A stretch of 64,000 nt of DNA from Cytidiella melzeri. Lineage: Eukaryota; Basidiomycota; Agaricomycetes; Polyporales; Irpicaceae. Shown piece by piece: positions 45,634 to 56,520 of the stretch. Within the stretch, counting starts at the first letter, position 1. Each line of letters starts with the position of its first letter. The translations under genes and the position numbers were made by a program. Where the stretch lies: contig JABYQR010000142.1 in assembly GCA_022592445.1 (NCBI GenBank), positions 40,432-104,431 of the forward strand, read 5' to 3'. The notes beneath the pieces were generated by a model. The model did no database searches. It worked only from the letters and a program-made list of their open reading frames with translations, and was not told where the DNA came from.

Positions 45634-47456
45634 ATGCCCAGCAAAGAAAGCCTCAAACAGGTCTCTCTCATCTTCGCGTACGTTGACGTCTGTCTATCAG
45701 TCGTCTGCAGTCAACGCTCACACTCTCCTCCGACAGCTGCGGCACTGCCCTGTTCTCTGATGGTACTGTTCACCATTTCTTTCACCATCCTCTCCCACCG
45801 GATACTCACCAACCGCATCGCACACAGGATATGCCAATGGCGTCATCAGTGCTGGTATGTAGATCCTACATCCACGATCACACGACCAAAAAAACAATAC
45901 TCATCGGTGTCTTCCACAGTCAACACCCTCTTGAGCCGTATCTACGGTTCAGCAGCTGTCAAAGCGCACAACTACAGCACTACGCTCTCCAGTGTTGTCT
46001 TCGTCGGCACAATTCTCGGCCAGCTGAGCTTCGGCTATCTTTCCGACAAAGTGGGTCGCAAGTTTGGAATGGTGAGTTTACAGATCTTATTGCTATACCT
46101 GAGTTCATAATGACGGTGTACCTTTAGATGGCAGCGACGGGCATCGTCGCTTTCTTCTCTTTACTGTCTTCTGCCTCGGAGGGTGCAGGCCACAGCCTGG
46201 GTGGTACTCTGGCCATGCTGAGTGCCTGTCGGTAAGCGTTCTTGAATATTCGTGCCAACATCCCACGTGCTGACTCTGCCACGCACAGTTTTCTGCTCGG
46301 TATTGGTATCGGTGCCGAGTACCCATGTGGTTCGGTCGCTGCGTCTGAGCAATCAGAGGAGTCGGGCGTCGCTAAAAACTCTCAGCATCGGTGGTTCGCT
46401 CTTGCAACTAGTGAGCGTCGATTTTGTCCCCTGGTGGCACGCATATACTCATCTCAAATTGCAGACTCCATGATTGACTTCGGCTTCGTCATCTCCTCAT
46501 TCGTCCCCCTCGTCCTCTTTTGGATATGTGGTGAGAACCACCTTCGAGCTGTCTGGCGTCTGTCTCTCGGTCTCGGCTTCGTGCCCGCCATGCTCGTCTT
46601 CGTGTGGCGACTGAGCATGGACGAGCCCGCTCACTACAAGAAAAACTCCATGAAACGCTGTCGCACCCCCTACTGGCTCATCTTCAAGCGCTACTGGCTT
46701 CAATGGACCGGTATCGCCCTTGCTTGGTTCATCTACGATTTTATCACCTATCCCTTCGGTATTTACTCCACCCCCATCGTCAACAACATCACCGGCGGCA
46801 GTGACTCCCTCACAGTCGTCCTCGGCTGGGGTTGCGTCATCAACTGTTTTTACATGCCCGGAACCATTATCGGCGCCTTCGTCGTCGATTACCTCGGCCC
46901 CAAGTGGACAATGATCACTGGTCTGCTTTGCCAATCCGTCATTGGCTTCATCATGTCTGGCCTCTACACCCACCTGACAAACCATATCGGCGCCTTCGCC
47001 GTCGTCTACGGTATCTTTTTGTCCTTCGGTGAGTTCGGTCCTGGCAACTGCCTTGGTCTCCTCGCCGCCAAGACCGGTCCTACCGCCGTGCGTGGTCAGT
47101 TCTACGGCATGGCTGCTGCCTTTGGCAAGATTGGTGCTTTTGTCGGTACTTGGTCCTTCCCTCCCATCATCGACGACTTTGGTGGCTCCGATACCACCCG
47201 TGGTAACACCGGTCCTTTCTGGGTCGGCTCTGGCCTCGCCATCCTGTCCGCCCTCATCATTCTGCTCACTGTCCGCCCGCTATCGCACGATGGTATGGTC
47301 GAGGAGGACATCAAGTTCCGTCAGTACCTCGCTGATAATGGCTTCGACGTCAGCCAGATGGGTCTCGAGAGCGAGTCGACAACCCAGGTTGATTACGACG
47401 AAACGAACGACGAGAAGGGCTCGAGCGCAGATGATGTCGTCAAGACCGTCGCATAA
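45634..47456 (+). CDS. MFS transporter, GIT1/phosphate:H+ symporter type
   Basis: Twelve-helix major facilitator; relatives import glycerophosphoinositol/glycerophosphocholine or phosphate across the plasma membrane. Seven exons, 45634-45677, 45737-45762, 45828-45854, 45920-46071, 46128-46231, 46289-46410, 46465-47456, give 488 residues. The N-terminal FACGTALFSDGYANGVISAV spans three exons, two of them only 26 and 27 nt. Signatures: FGYLSDKVGRKFGM after TM2, FLLGIGIGAEYPCGSVAASE (TM4), WFIYDFITYPFGIYS, GPKWTMITGLLCQ, FGEFGPGNCLGLLAAKTGPT and VRGQFYGMAAAFGKIGAFVG. The YP..ASE and EFGPGN blocks are typical of the GIT1/PHS family. The cytosolic tail is acidic (ETNDEKGSSADD). Substrate is inferred from the family only. 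Confidence 0.9.
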
Positions 47457-48315
47457 GCCTACGTCGTTACGACACTTCGCTTCTCTAGAACAAACCAACA
47501 AAATCAGATATATCCGCTGTGCTCGTGCTCTCTCTCTCACGCCCTCTCCCGCTCCTCGCAATGTCGTTTTGCTCATCATGCCCTCCCCCCCTCTCACGCC
47601 CTCCTGCTCACGTCGTTCTCCCCTCCCTCACGCGCTCACGATTTTCTTCTATGCCTCATCATCACCTTTATCTATTCCTCAACACGCCAGGGTATATTCT
47701 GAAGTAGTCATCATCTCATCCCCCATTCTTCCCCCAATGCTTTTGTGTATTATCTCTGTGGATTCCAGTAGTTTTCTCTAAGGTAAATGGCTGTAGCACC
47801 AATATTAATATAATGACGAGATGTTCTTTTTCTTCTCGCACTCGCACCATTCTCCACAAGCTTGTGGAATTAAGATTGACACTTTTCGATTCAAGCGGAG
47901 AGCGATCAGTGATCGTCGGGGCGTGCCCATTTAAGGTGTGTTCGGTCGGTGCCCAAATTGGAAAGCCGATCGCGCTCAGCTCAGCTTTGCTCGTTCATGG
48001 CTGGCAACTGAGCGTGCATTCTACACGCCCAGGCGAAGCCTGGGTGCTGTAATATGTTCGTGCGAGGATGTCCGATGCAGCATCCGACCACATCGCGCCG
48101 ACATATGCCGCGCTCGCATCCCTTCGATAGAAATAATTAGTGATCCAATCGACGTACCTGTAGATAGCGCACCGATGTCAAAGTCACATCGGGCCCGAGA
48201 CTTCCTCTGAAGTTTATGCCGGCATTGTGACGACAAGGGATATATATGTGTAGTCTGTACTCAACATCCAGCCCACGGTGCTCTCATGATGTGCACTGGA
48301 TGTACAATAGATCAA
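47457..48315. other. Intergenic, 3' of transporter to first LTR element
   Basis: CT-rich 3' UTR up to about 47800, then no supported feature. The last bases before the LTR, ATCAA (48311-48315), are part of the element's probable target duplication. Confidence 0.5.
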
Positions 48316-48550
48316 TGTAAGGCGAGTTGGCGGCTCGTCTTCACTAGGGCACGCGGTCGTTCAGAAAAGGAACAGGACCGCGCTGTATTGTCCAGATGCG
48401 CGACAACGGGTGCGAGTACGTAGTACAAGGGATTCGTAAGGTAGAGCGTAGAGAAGAGAGGTCGTTCGACACGCGTCTTGTCCACGACGGTGTCGAACTA
48501 CGTTATGTAATCTACATACAAATTGGGTAAACTGCGTGAGCAGGGTTACA
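48316..48550 (-). repeat. 3' LTR of the gag-only element
   Basis: 235 bp with TGTAA..TTACA inverted termini. Matches 50138-50372 except at two bases. Confidence 0.9.
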
Positions 48551-48800
48551 CTCTCCCCTGTTCAAAAACATTTTCTGGGGTCAAGCGAAAACAATTAACA
48601 AAGTTGAAAAAAAATACTCGAGGAGTTGCACGAAAAGAGTCCCAGAAGGGCATACACGCGAGCCGAGGCCACGGGGGTAAATGACAGACAGTAAGCCAAA
48701 CGAGCGTTGCGACAAGTGTGGGCCAGAAAGAAAAGAAGGAAGGGAAAGAAAACATTGATAGCGAAGGCAATAGCGAGAGCGGAGAGGTTCCGGAGCGCAG

Positions 48801-50078
48801 CTAGTCGTCAGAGAGGTCTTCATCGTCGTAAAGCTGACCAAGCCAGGTCAACTTCGGAGGGCTGCCATTGACCCACGACGCAGGAGCTTTGCGGATGGTG
48901 GCAACAATTGGGTCGTTCAGGTTGTCATCAGTCAAGATGCCAGAAAGAGGCGGCAGATCGTCCTCCACAAGGCGAACTGCACCAACCATTCTTGGAGTCG
49001 GCGAGGTGACTTGGCGAGGCGGAATCCCGTTGGCTGGATCACCGGGACAGTTACGGGAGTTATGAGCCATCCAACCTGGAGATACAGGCGTGCGTCGGCA
49101 GTTGAAACAGCCACCAGCCTTCTGCAGCACATCACGGTCGTGGGCAGTCAGCGGAGCACGACCATTCGAGACAGGAATCGCAGCAGGAGGACCAGATGGG
49201 CAATAAGGAGCAGCCAAGTCGTTTTCCATGCTAATCCAAGTGGTTTGAAGGAGGTTAATGAGTGCATCAAGCCTCAAGGTTTCGTACTTGAGCGCAGGGT
49301 TGGCTAAGACACGGAGGCGAAGGCGGCGGTTAGCGAAGAAGAGGACGTGGTTCTTCATGGTCGTGTCGGAGATTACAAAGTCCTTCCCAGCACCAGCGAG
49401 AGCATTGCGAGCAGCTTGAAGTCCCGCAACAAACACGCGGAAGTCACCGTTTTGCTGCGATAGGCCGTAGAAGCAGTCAAGAGCATCGAGGCGCCAACCA
49501 GTCGGTACGAAGCGTTCGCGAACCCTGGCAGCAAAGAGATCCCAGGTGGCCAAAGCTTTGAGTTTGTCGCGGTTTTCGTTCCACCAGGACGCAGCGGCGT
49601 CATCCGTCATCTTCAATCCAGCCAACGTGATTTGCGCCTGAACAGACAAGACACTAGTACAGGCTGGGTTGAGAAGGAGCGCCATCTCGAAGGTGTCTTG
49701 GCACTTGTTGAGCCAATTCGCGACAACACCGTGAGACAACGGTCCAGCCAGTATCGGTACGTCGATCCTAGTAGACATCCCAATTTGTCGCGGCGCTATG
49801 ACGAGGGGCTGTGACCCGGATGACGAGGGAGCCTCAGGAGAAGGTGGTTGTCGAGTGTCAGAGAGTGGCGGAGAGGCAGAAGTGAAGTCGACCAAAGACT
49901 CTGGCAGGGGCGATAGAGGGCTCGAGCGCATGGTAGGCGGTTCGGTCGACAGATGTGGAGGGGTGTCTTTCGATGCTGAAGGACGAGATATCCGCGATGG
50001 CGCCGGATCTGCTGAGGTAGCACGACTTGTAGCTCGTGCAGACTCACGGGCCTTGGTTCGAGACGGTCGGTCGGCCAC
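48801..50078 (-). CDS. Retrotransposon Gag (stand-alone)
   Basis: Intact single-exon frame of 425 residues starting at 50078. The N-terminal ~120 residues are Pro/Ser/Arg-rich and disordered. A helical capsid-like domain follows (about residues 130-290: VVANWLNKCQDTFEMALLL, DDAAASWWNENRDKL, TWDLFAARVRERFVP, FYGLSQQNGDFRVFVAG). Near residue 340 is a zinc knuckle of unusual spacing, C-X2-C-X11-H-X4-C (GCFNCRR..MAHNSRNCPGD). A short acidic C terminus ends EDLSDD. No protease active site (DTG/DSG) follows. The intact frame and near-identical LTRs suggest recent mobility and purifying selection on Gag. Confidence 0.85.
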   Translation of the reverse strand: MADRPSRTKARESARATSRATSADPAPSRISRPSASKDTPPHLSTEPPTMRSSPLSPLPESLVDFTSASPPLSDTRQPPSPEAPSSSGSQPLVIAPRQIGMSTRIDVPILAGPLSHGVVANWLNKCQDTFEMALLLNPACTSVLSVQAQITLAGLKMTDDAAASWWNENRDKLKALATWDLFAARVRERFVPTGWRLDALDCFYGLSQQNGDFRVFVAGLQAARNALAGAGKDFVISDTTMKNHVLFFANRRLRLRVLANPALKYETLRLDALINLLQTTWISMENDLAAPYCPSGPPAAIPVSNGRAPLTAHDRDVLQKAGGCFNCRRTPVSPGWMAHNSRNCPGDPANGIPPRQVTSPTPRMVGAVRLVEDDLPPLSGILTDDNLNDPIVATIRKAPASWVNGSPPKLTWLGQLYDDEDLSDD

Positions 50079-50137
50079 GATGGAATAGAGTGTTGAAGTA
50101 AGAGCGGGGATCAGAGCGGTGGAGGTTCAAAAAAAAG

Positions 50138-50372
50138 TGTAAGGCGAGTTGGCGGCTCGTCTTCACTAGGGCGCGCGGTCGTTCAGAAAAGGAACAGGAC
50201 CGCGCTGTATTGTCCAGATGCGCGACAACGGGTGCGAGTACGTAGTACAAGGGATTCGTAAGGTAGAGCGTAGAGAAGAGAGGTCGTTCGACACGCGTCT
50301 TGTCCACGACGGTGTCAAACTACGTTATGTAATCTACATACAAATTGGGTAAACTGCGTGAGCAGGGTTACA
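50138..50372 (-). repeat. 5' LTR of the gag-only element
   Basis: 235 bp, partner of 48316-48550; carries the promoter for the gag transcript by position. Confidence 0.9.
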
Positions 50373-50776
50373 CTCAAATTTCACATAGTCACACAGTTGG
50401 ATCATGTTAGCAGGCAATGAATTTAAGCTATCGAAAGGGTACAACATGGTGTGAAAGACAGGGTGCGAGAGCGGAGAAACAACAGCATTTACATGCAAGC
50501 ACGAGCACGAGGACGAGGGAAGAACGAGTGTGACGACGAGAGGACAAAAAGCGTGACAACGAGTGAACAAGCACAACAACGAGAACAAACGCAACAGTGA
50601 GAGGAAAGCCAACCACAATCCCAAAATCAGACAACAACGCAGCTCATGAACTTCCAGACAGCCCGCTGAATGGGTAGGAGATCAGCAGGGCTCCTGGGGT
50701 ATGAGCATAATAAGAAGTAAAGAAACAGATAGAAAGAAGGATAAAATAATAAAAGGATGCAGAGCCTATTGGGGGA
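50373..50776. other. Spacer between two LTR elements
   Basis: About 400 bp, purine-rich on the plus strand with GAG/AACAA-like repeats (50470-50640). No gene. GGGGA at 50772-50776 is the copia target duplication. Confidence 0.5.
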
Positions 50777-50946
50777 TGTTAGAAGGCTATGCAAGTAGAG
50801 GAAAGCGTTGAGAGAGCAAGATTGAGAGGGATCACACAGTGGGAGTTGGGGATCAAAAGTGCGTATCGTTGCATTGATCAGAGTAAGTCATATATACGGT
50901 AACTACGGCGCTCGTACGTTAGGCGTCTAATTAATATAGTTGAACA
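50777..50946 (-). repeat. 3' LTR of the copia element
   Basis: 170 bp, TGTTAG..TTGAACA on the plus strand. One difference from the other LTR (TGTTAG versus TGTTAA). Short for an LTR but within the copia range. Confidence 0.93.
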
Positions 50947-51023
50947 CTCCCCTTCAAGCGCAAATATGAAGTAGTTCATTGAAGTGCTTGAGTTTTTCGA
51001 GAGGTAGTGCTTTAGTAAGTGTA

Positions 51024-52160
51024 TCAGCACGTTGATCTAGAAGATATATGATGAATAGCTATATACTTCTTGAGTACACGATTGCTGATGAAATTCTTAC
51101 AAATTTCGAAGTGTTTAGTTCGTTGTGAATGTTGCTCGTCAGGTGAGCTAACAATGGCAATAGTTGATGCACTGTCAGTATACATTTTGACAGGATCCAT
51201 AGTAAAGTTCAGTAGTTCGTCAATGAGTGCTTTTAGATATATAGCCTCAGTTGACGCATGCGCTAAGGCATATAATTCGGCTTCGGTGACCGATAGTGTT
51301 ACGAGTGAACCGCGCTTACTTGACCAAGAGATAAGCGAGTCGTTGTATGTGAAGGTGTAGCCCATTATTGGTTTATTGCCGTATGTAGTCATACCGTCAG
51401 AATCAGCGTATCCGACAAGTGAAGTATTAGTAGTAGTTGCTTGGTTTCCTAGGACAAGCCAGTAATCGCACATTCCCTTCAAGTATAGGTAACACTGTTT
51501 AGCTGCAGCGAAGTGTTTCTTAGAAGGGTCAGCTAAGTATCGTGCAAGTTGACCAGAGCAGTATGCAACGTCTGGTCGAGTACAGTCAGTGACGTATCGT
51601 AAACCACCGACTAAAGACATGTATTGTTTAATAGCGTCAGCGTCCTGACGAGGTTCTTTCGAGTCACGGGGGGCTAAGTTGTGCTCGTGTATCATAGGCG
51701 TACGGCATGTATGATCGTGGTCAAAGTTGTTTCGTTTGAGTATAGTTTGGATATAATCGCGTTAACGAAGCTTGATAACACCAGAGGCTTTGTCATAATC
51801 GATCTCCATGCCAAGCATCCAGTGGATAGTGCCACCGTTTGTTACCTCGACATGTTGTCTAAGTGCTATCTCAAATTTTTCAGCGACGACAGAAGTAATA
51901 GTACAGAGAGTAATATCGTTGACATGAACAGCGAGTATAAGTATTAGTTTGTCTCCCCTGTAAAGGTAGAAGACAGCGTTATCATAGTCTGAACGCTTTA
52001 GTCCAAGTTGAAAAAGTATATCGCATAGTACCTTGTACCAGCGACGTCCGGCTTGTTTAAGGCCATAGATAGTTTTGCGTAGTTTAAGTACCCAGCCCTT
52101 AGGCAAGTTGGGCAGTAAGTCACCAGGCGGCAGACAAAGATAAAGATCTTCATCATTGTT
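51024..52160 (-). pseudogene. Copia reverse transcriptase (C-terminal half) and RNase H
   Basis: Resumes after the nested insertion with INNDEDLYLCLPPGD, then PKGWVLKLRKTIYGLKQAGR and WYKVL (RT core). The catalytic YVDD box reads HVND (AVHVNDITL), so one metal-binding Asp is lost. TAA at 51764-51762 interrupts SGVIKLR/RDYIQTIL, where copia proteins usually have Gln. The RNase H part has GGLRYVTDCTRPDVAY, SLVGYADSDGMT, TVTEAELYALAHASTEA and KHFEICKNFI. The normal C-terminal DQRADTLTKALPLEKL block is in another frame (frameshift near 51045). Confidence 0.85.
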
Positions 52161-52171
52161 AATTTTACTGT

Positions 52172-54022
52172 TGATACGCCCGGAAATCGGCTAGGCGCGG
52201 AGAACCGGCAGAAGCCCGCCATTTGCGCGGCCCGCGTCATCCTGAGCGGCAAGTCCCTCCACTTTCCCAGCGTCACGAGCACGAGGAGTTCGCTGAGGTC
52301 ACGAGGAGTCCGCCGAGGATCCGAGGACTTGACAAGGAGCAATGCGCCGGAACCATCCGAGGCCGAGGAATCGCACCGAACTCTGACACACAGACACGCC
52401 CCTTTTTGCATTGGAGCATGGGCCGGCCAGCCACCAAGAGTTTCGGACGCGGGTCGGACCAACGGTAGAAGAAACTTGACGCGCAAACCCTGTTTCAGGA
52501 AGGCTCCTATCACGCCACGCTGTGCAACTCTTGGACGGCGCCTCATCACCTGCTCGCGACGGTTGGCGCCTCTTCAGCGCAAGTGCGCGCGCCGCTACTC
52601 CGCGTCGACCAACGCTGTGTCCCGCCGGGCGTCGACTCGCTGGGCATTTTTGCCTCCGCAGACGGAAGTATTCTGCCACCCCGTTTCCTCACTCTCGCGT
52701 TTGGGTTTAGGACATAGAAGGAAAGGTTTAGGAGAGGGTCTTTAGGATATATATAAAGGTGTTGTTTGTACTGCGCAGGAAAAAAATCAATACACACCCC
52801 AGTTTCCAGAGTACACTTTACACTTTGCGTTCGCGTCGAGGGAGTCTCTTCGCGTCCCTAGCTGTAGCTTCTTCTGCGTTGCCTCATTGCGATCTCTTCC
52901 ACGTTTATGCCCGCGGCGTCTAACAACGACAACCCGCCTCGAGTCTGCCGCTGCTGTTCCACTGTTCCCCATTCACCCAGCGGCCGTTGCCCTTTCAGCC
53001 CGCGCCCGCGTGAGATTCTACGCCGTTATCCCATCATCCCCGCGCCCACGCCGCCGCCAGAGCCCTCTGCAGCGCCTACGGTCTCCCCTGAGAGATCAAC
53101 TCCTAAATCACCCTTGCCAGCGTCGTCCGTTGCCTCTGTCGCGGAATCGCTTGATAACTGCTCCTATTGCGACACTCAGAGCGACCACCCAATTCCCCTA
53201 CGTACAGGACCTTTTGTCCCGCTCGACTGCAATCGCCCGCGCGCACCGCACCCAGATTGCTGGCTATCTCCAGACTTTGAAGGCGAGGATCACGAGTGCG
53301 AACTAGTGCAGTTCAATCTTACCAGCTCTACCAATGTCGTCGTTGGCCACGCGTTCGCCTGTAATACGCACCGCCGCTCGGGAGGTGTGGTTCTACACTA
53401 CCGCCCCCACGCGCAGTCTGCCGAGTCCAATTGACGGCAATCTCACATAGCCTTCTGCTGCGACCCGCGCACTATTAGTTTATCTTTCTCTTACGTTTCC
53501 TTTCGGCTTTGTTATACTGCGTTTGCTTTTTAACTGCGTTATTTTACTGCGTTACTGCGTTGCGTTTCATCTTCACTGCGTCGAGCTTACTGCGTTCACT
53601 TTCACTGCGCCCGCGTTTTACAGCGACTATTTCATCTTCACCAGCGACCACGTTTTGTGTTCGAGATTCATATTGCACCTGCGTTTATCTTCTGCGTCCC
53701 CCCCCCCGCGCCGTTTTCCTACAAGCCGCGACATCTCCCGCGCGTTCTCTTTGAGCCGCGCTATAACTCTTTCGCTTTCACTGCGCCGACTTGCCCTTTT
53801 ACCCGCAATACGCGTGGTAGTTGCCTGTCTAGCTCCCTTATATAAACTTTATCACAAAAACCTTGTCGCTCTTTTAGCACAGGTAAAACTAGGACTCTTA
53901 GACCACCTCGCATTACTTTAACACTTCCGCGCTTCCACACCTTTACACTTCTATTGCCACTTCGTGGTTGGTTGTGTTGTCTCTAAGGTTGTTCTTAGTT
54001 TGAAGCGTGACTCAGTGTCTCA
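52172..54022 (+). mobile_element. Nested 1.85 kb solo-LTR-like insertion in copia RT
   Basis: Sits between YLYG and KINNDED of the copia reverse transcriptase; removing it restores the frame. The unit begins TGATACGCCC and ends AGTGTCTCA, so it has TG..CA ends. It is flanked by CTGT (52168-52171) and CCGT (54023-54026), a 4-5 bp target duplication with one change. It has TATA-like boxes (GGATATATATAAAGG at 52745-52759, TTATATAAAC at 53842-53851) and no reverse transcriptase, integrase or gag frame. This fits a long solo LTR left by recombination of a gypsy-type element on the plus strand. Frames inside (52907-53434 and others) show no known domain and are Pro/Arg-rich by composition. Confidence 0.6.
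53515..53610 (+). repeat. Cluster of ACTGCGTT-like repeats
   Basis: ACTGCG occurs about seven times within 100 bp at irregular 8-20 bp spacing, mostly as ACTGCGTT, inside the nested LTR-like unit. Confidence 0.6.
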
Positions 54023-54924
54023 CCGTATAAGTAAGCGGACTTAACATCGAGTTGGTTAATCTCGAAGTGTAGTGAAGCCGCAAGTGTAAGTATGAGTCGT
54101 ATAGAACTCATGCGCGCGACTGGAGCGAACAAGTTGTTTGCATAGTAATCAATACCATTGCGCTGAGAGTATCCTTGCGCAACAAGTCTTGACTTGAGTT
54201 TAGTAACTTTGCCATGTTCGTACTTAGTCTTGTAGACGAAGTGAGAACCAGTAATGTTGGCATTTTGTGGCGGGATACAGTATTCCCAAGTGCCGAGTTG
54301 TTCTAGTGTATCAACCTCAAGTTTCATAGACTTAAACCAATCGTCTTTGAGAGGGTGATTAAGTACGTCTTTGAAAGTGACAGGGTCACCGACGTCCTCA
54401 GCATAGTAAGCGTTAAACTCAGTTAAGTAGAAAGCAATGTTAGTGTCTACTTCGTCGTAGTTTAGACCACGAGCTTTACACAATAGTTGAGGAGTTCTGT
54501 TGGAATGCCTTGGACCAGTAGGGTCAGGCTTGTCGATTTCCATTGGTTCTATATGAGGGTTGTCCTCAAGTTCAAGTTGTTTTTCAACAGTAAGTTTCTC
54601 GACATTTGGTTCTTTCTCCCCTTCAATTTGTATTGTAGAGTCAACGAATTGCAAGTTCCGTTCAACTCCGACATGTTGTCCGAAGTAAACATAGTGACCT
54701 TTAGAGTGTTCAGCGAAGCCTATCCAGACTCCCCTTTTACCCTTAGATGCTAGTTTGTTTGTGCGATATTTGTCGTATACTATGCACGGCTGACCGAAGA
54801 CTTGAAGTCCATCAAGGTTAGCGTCTGTGCCATATTGCTTAAAGTAAGGAGTTTTGTAGTTAAGTATAGTACAAGGAGAACAATTGTACACATACATTGC
54901 GTATAATGCAGCGTACCACCATAG
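53995..54924 (-). pseudogene. Copia integrase C-terminal region and N-terminal half of RT
   Basis: Continues the integrase frame after the TGA at 54927-54925: LWWYAALYAMYVYN, then LQVFGQPCIVYDKY and GKRGVWIGFAEHSKGHYVYF. The RT start has DVLNHPLKDDWFKSMKLEVD, GTWEYCIPPQNANI, KSRLVAQGYSQRNGIDY, FAPVARMSSIRLILTLAAS and QLDVKSAYLYG, where the nested insertion begins. The residues after 54022 on the minus strand (ETLSHASN) belong to the insertion. Confidence 0.85.
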
Positions 54925-56520
54925 TCAATTTGGTAAAGATGCAGTATGCAGGTTTACTCGAATCAAGTTCATAATAGTTTGATGTACATGCTCAGCAACA
55001 CCGTTTTGCTGAGGAGTATCATGTACAGTAAGACGTAGTATAGTTCCTTGAGTTTTCAAGTAAGCAGTCATAGCTTTACTGGTAAAGACACCATTGTTAT
55101 CGGCTTGAAGTATCTTGACACAAATACCATATTGCGTCAAAAGTTCAGTAGAGAAAATGACCCATTGAGTATAGGCGTCATCTTTAGTAACTAGTGGTGC
55201 AAGTACTAACCATCTAGTAGCATCGTCGACAATAGTCAACCAGTATTTATGTTTACCAGTAATTGACGCTGTGGGTAGAGGCCCAAAGATGTCGATATGG
55301 AAGTGATCTCCGAAAGCTTCAGCTAACGATGAAGAACAAAGTTTGGGTACGGTATTGCAATGGATATTGTTAAGTAAACAATCCTCGCACGGAGTTTCAG
55401 TATGGTCAGTTATATGATCAGTAATAATTGACGAATTTTGAAGTAGTTTCTTGATCAGGAAGTAACTGAGATGACCGAGTTTTTTATGTAGTTCAAGTAA
55501 AGTAATGCCAGTTCTATGCACGCTTGCTAAAGAAGTCACTCGAGTTGATGATAGCGTGTATAAATCATTTGATTTTCTAACTACAGCCACACAAGTCGAG
55601 TTTGAGTCGTATATAGCACAAAGTCCATGATAGAACGTAAACCGATAATCAGAGTCGAGTTTTCCAACGCTGATTAAAGTGAAAGGTAGAGTTGAGTTGA
55701 AGTAGACGCTCTTCAGCAAGAGTTCAGTAAGCTTACCACTTTCCTGTTCCACCTCGAGTACCATGTCACCAACGAGTTTCAAAACTAGTTGTTCTGAGTT
55801 GGCAACAGTCAGTACGATAGTTGGTACGGAGTGGACATTGAAAAGTAAGTCTCGATACGGCGTACAGTGTATAGTCGCGCCAGTATCAAGAATATGTATT
55901 GACTCGTCTGTTGACGAAGTTGCATACAGCAGAAGTAGAGTAGGAAAAGTAGTAGTAAGCAAAGTACTTACGTGCATAGTGACGTCGGACTCAGAGAGAG
56001 CCAACACCCACGCACTCTGGTTGCGACGAGGAGTAGTGGTCGACGGACTAGCGACAGCGGGAGTAGTGACAACAGCGGCGGCAGTGGCAGCTTTGCCCTT
56101 GGCACCAGCAGCAACGGACTTCCGGGTAATACCCTTCCTCTTCATCGCCTCCTTGGACTTCTCTGTCCAGGGCGAAGGGCAAGTAGGCGTCATGTGGCCT
56201 GTCTCATTGCAGTTGTAACACTTCATCTTTGAAGTGTCACGGACGGACTTCTCCTTAGAGTAAGGAGTGGCGGCCGCACGAGCGGAGGAAGTGGCTTTCG
56301 CCGGACGTTCAACACGTTTGTCAACTGCTGGCGACGCGGCGGATGAACCACCAGCGGGCCTATCGCGAGGAACAAGGGTTGACGAACCCTTAGACCGAGA
56401 GCGGTCAAGTGGATGAGCAAGTCGCCAACTATGGAAGTCGCGGCGAAGCTCCACGCTCAGAGAGATGGGATTGTAGTTGTACTTCTTGCCCGCAGGAGTA
56501 CGGGAACGCACACCAGCCTC
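54925..56520 (-). pseudogene. Copia zinc knuckle, protease and integrase
   Basis: About 530 residues. Zinc knuckle CYNCNETGHMTPTC (CX2CX4HX4C, about 56170-56220). Aspartic protease DTGATIHC (about 55880). GAG_pre-integrase zinc region LHKKLGHLSYFLIKKL..CEDCLL. Integrase core with FHIDIFGPLP (first Asp), ILQADNNGVF (second Asp) and PQQNGVAEHVHQ (Glu). All three DDE residues and the protease Asp are intact. The frame is offset from the gag frame and ends at an in-frame TGA. The start is set by the overlap with gag, not by a real initiation codon. Confidence 0.88.

Larger units (their letters stand above)
48316..50372 (-). mobile_element. Gag-only LTR retrotransposon (TR-GAG-like, non-autonomous)
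   Basis: 2,057 bp element with direct LTRs of 235 bp at 48316-48550 and 50138-50372, which begin TGTAAGGC and end GGGTTACA and differ at only two positions (cAc/cGc near 48352/50174 and cGa/cAa near 48497/50319). Flanks are ATCAA and CTCAA, so the target duplication is TCAA or a 5-mer with one mismatch. Minus-strand orientation is given by the gag frame and by a polypurine tract CAGGGGAGAG (48560-48551) next to the 3' LTR. The only coding capacity is gag: no protease, integrase, reverse transcriptase or RNase H. Enzymes must come from another element. The primer site after the 5' LTR (CTTTTTTTTGAACC) does not match a tRNA that I recognise. Confidence 0.88.

Noticed and set aside
52907..53434. 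Possible host gene with a Cys-rich protein
   Set aside because: Lies inside the nested LTR-like unit; Pro/Arg-rich by base composition and open in two overlapping frames.
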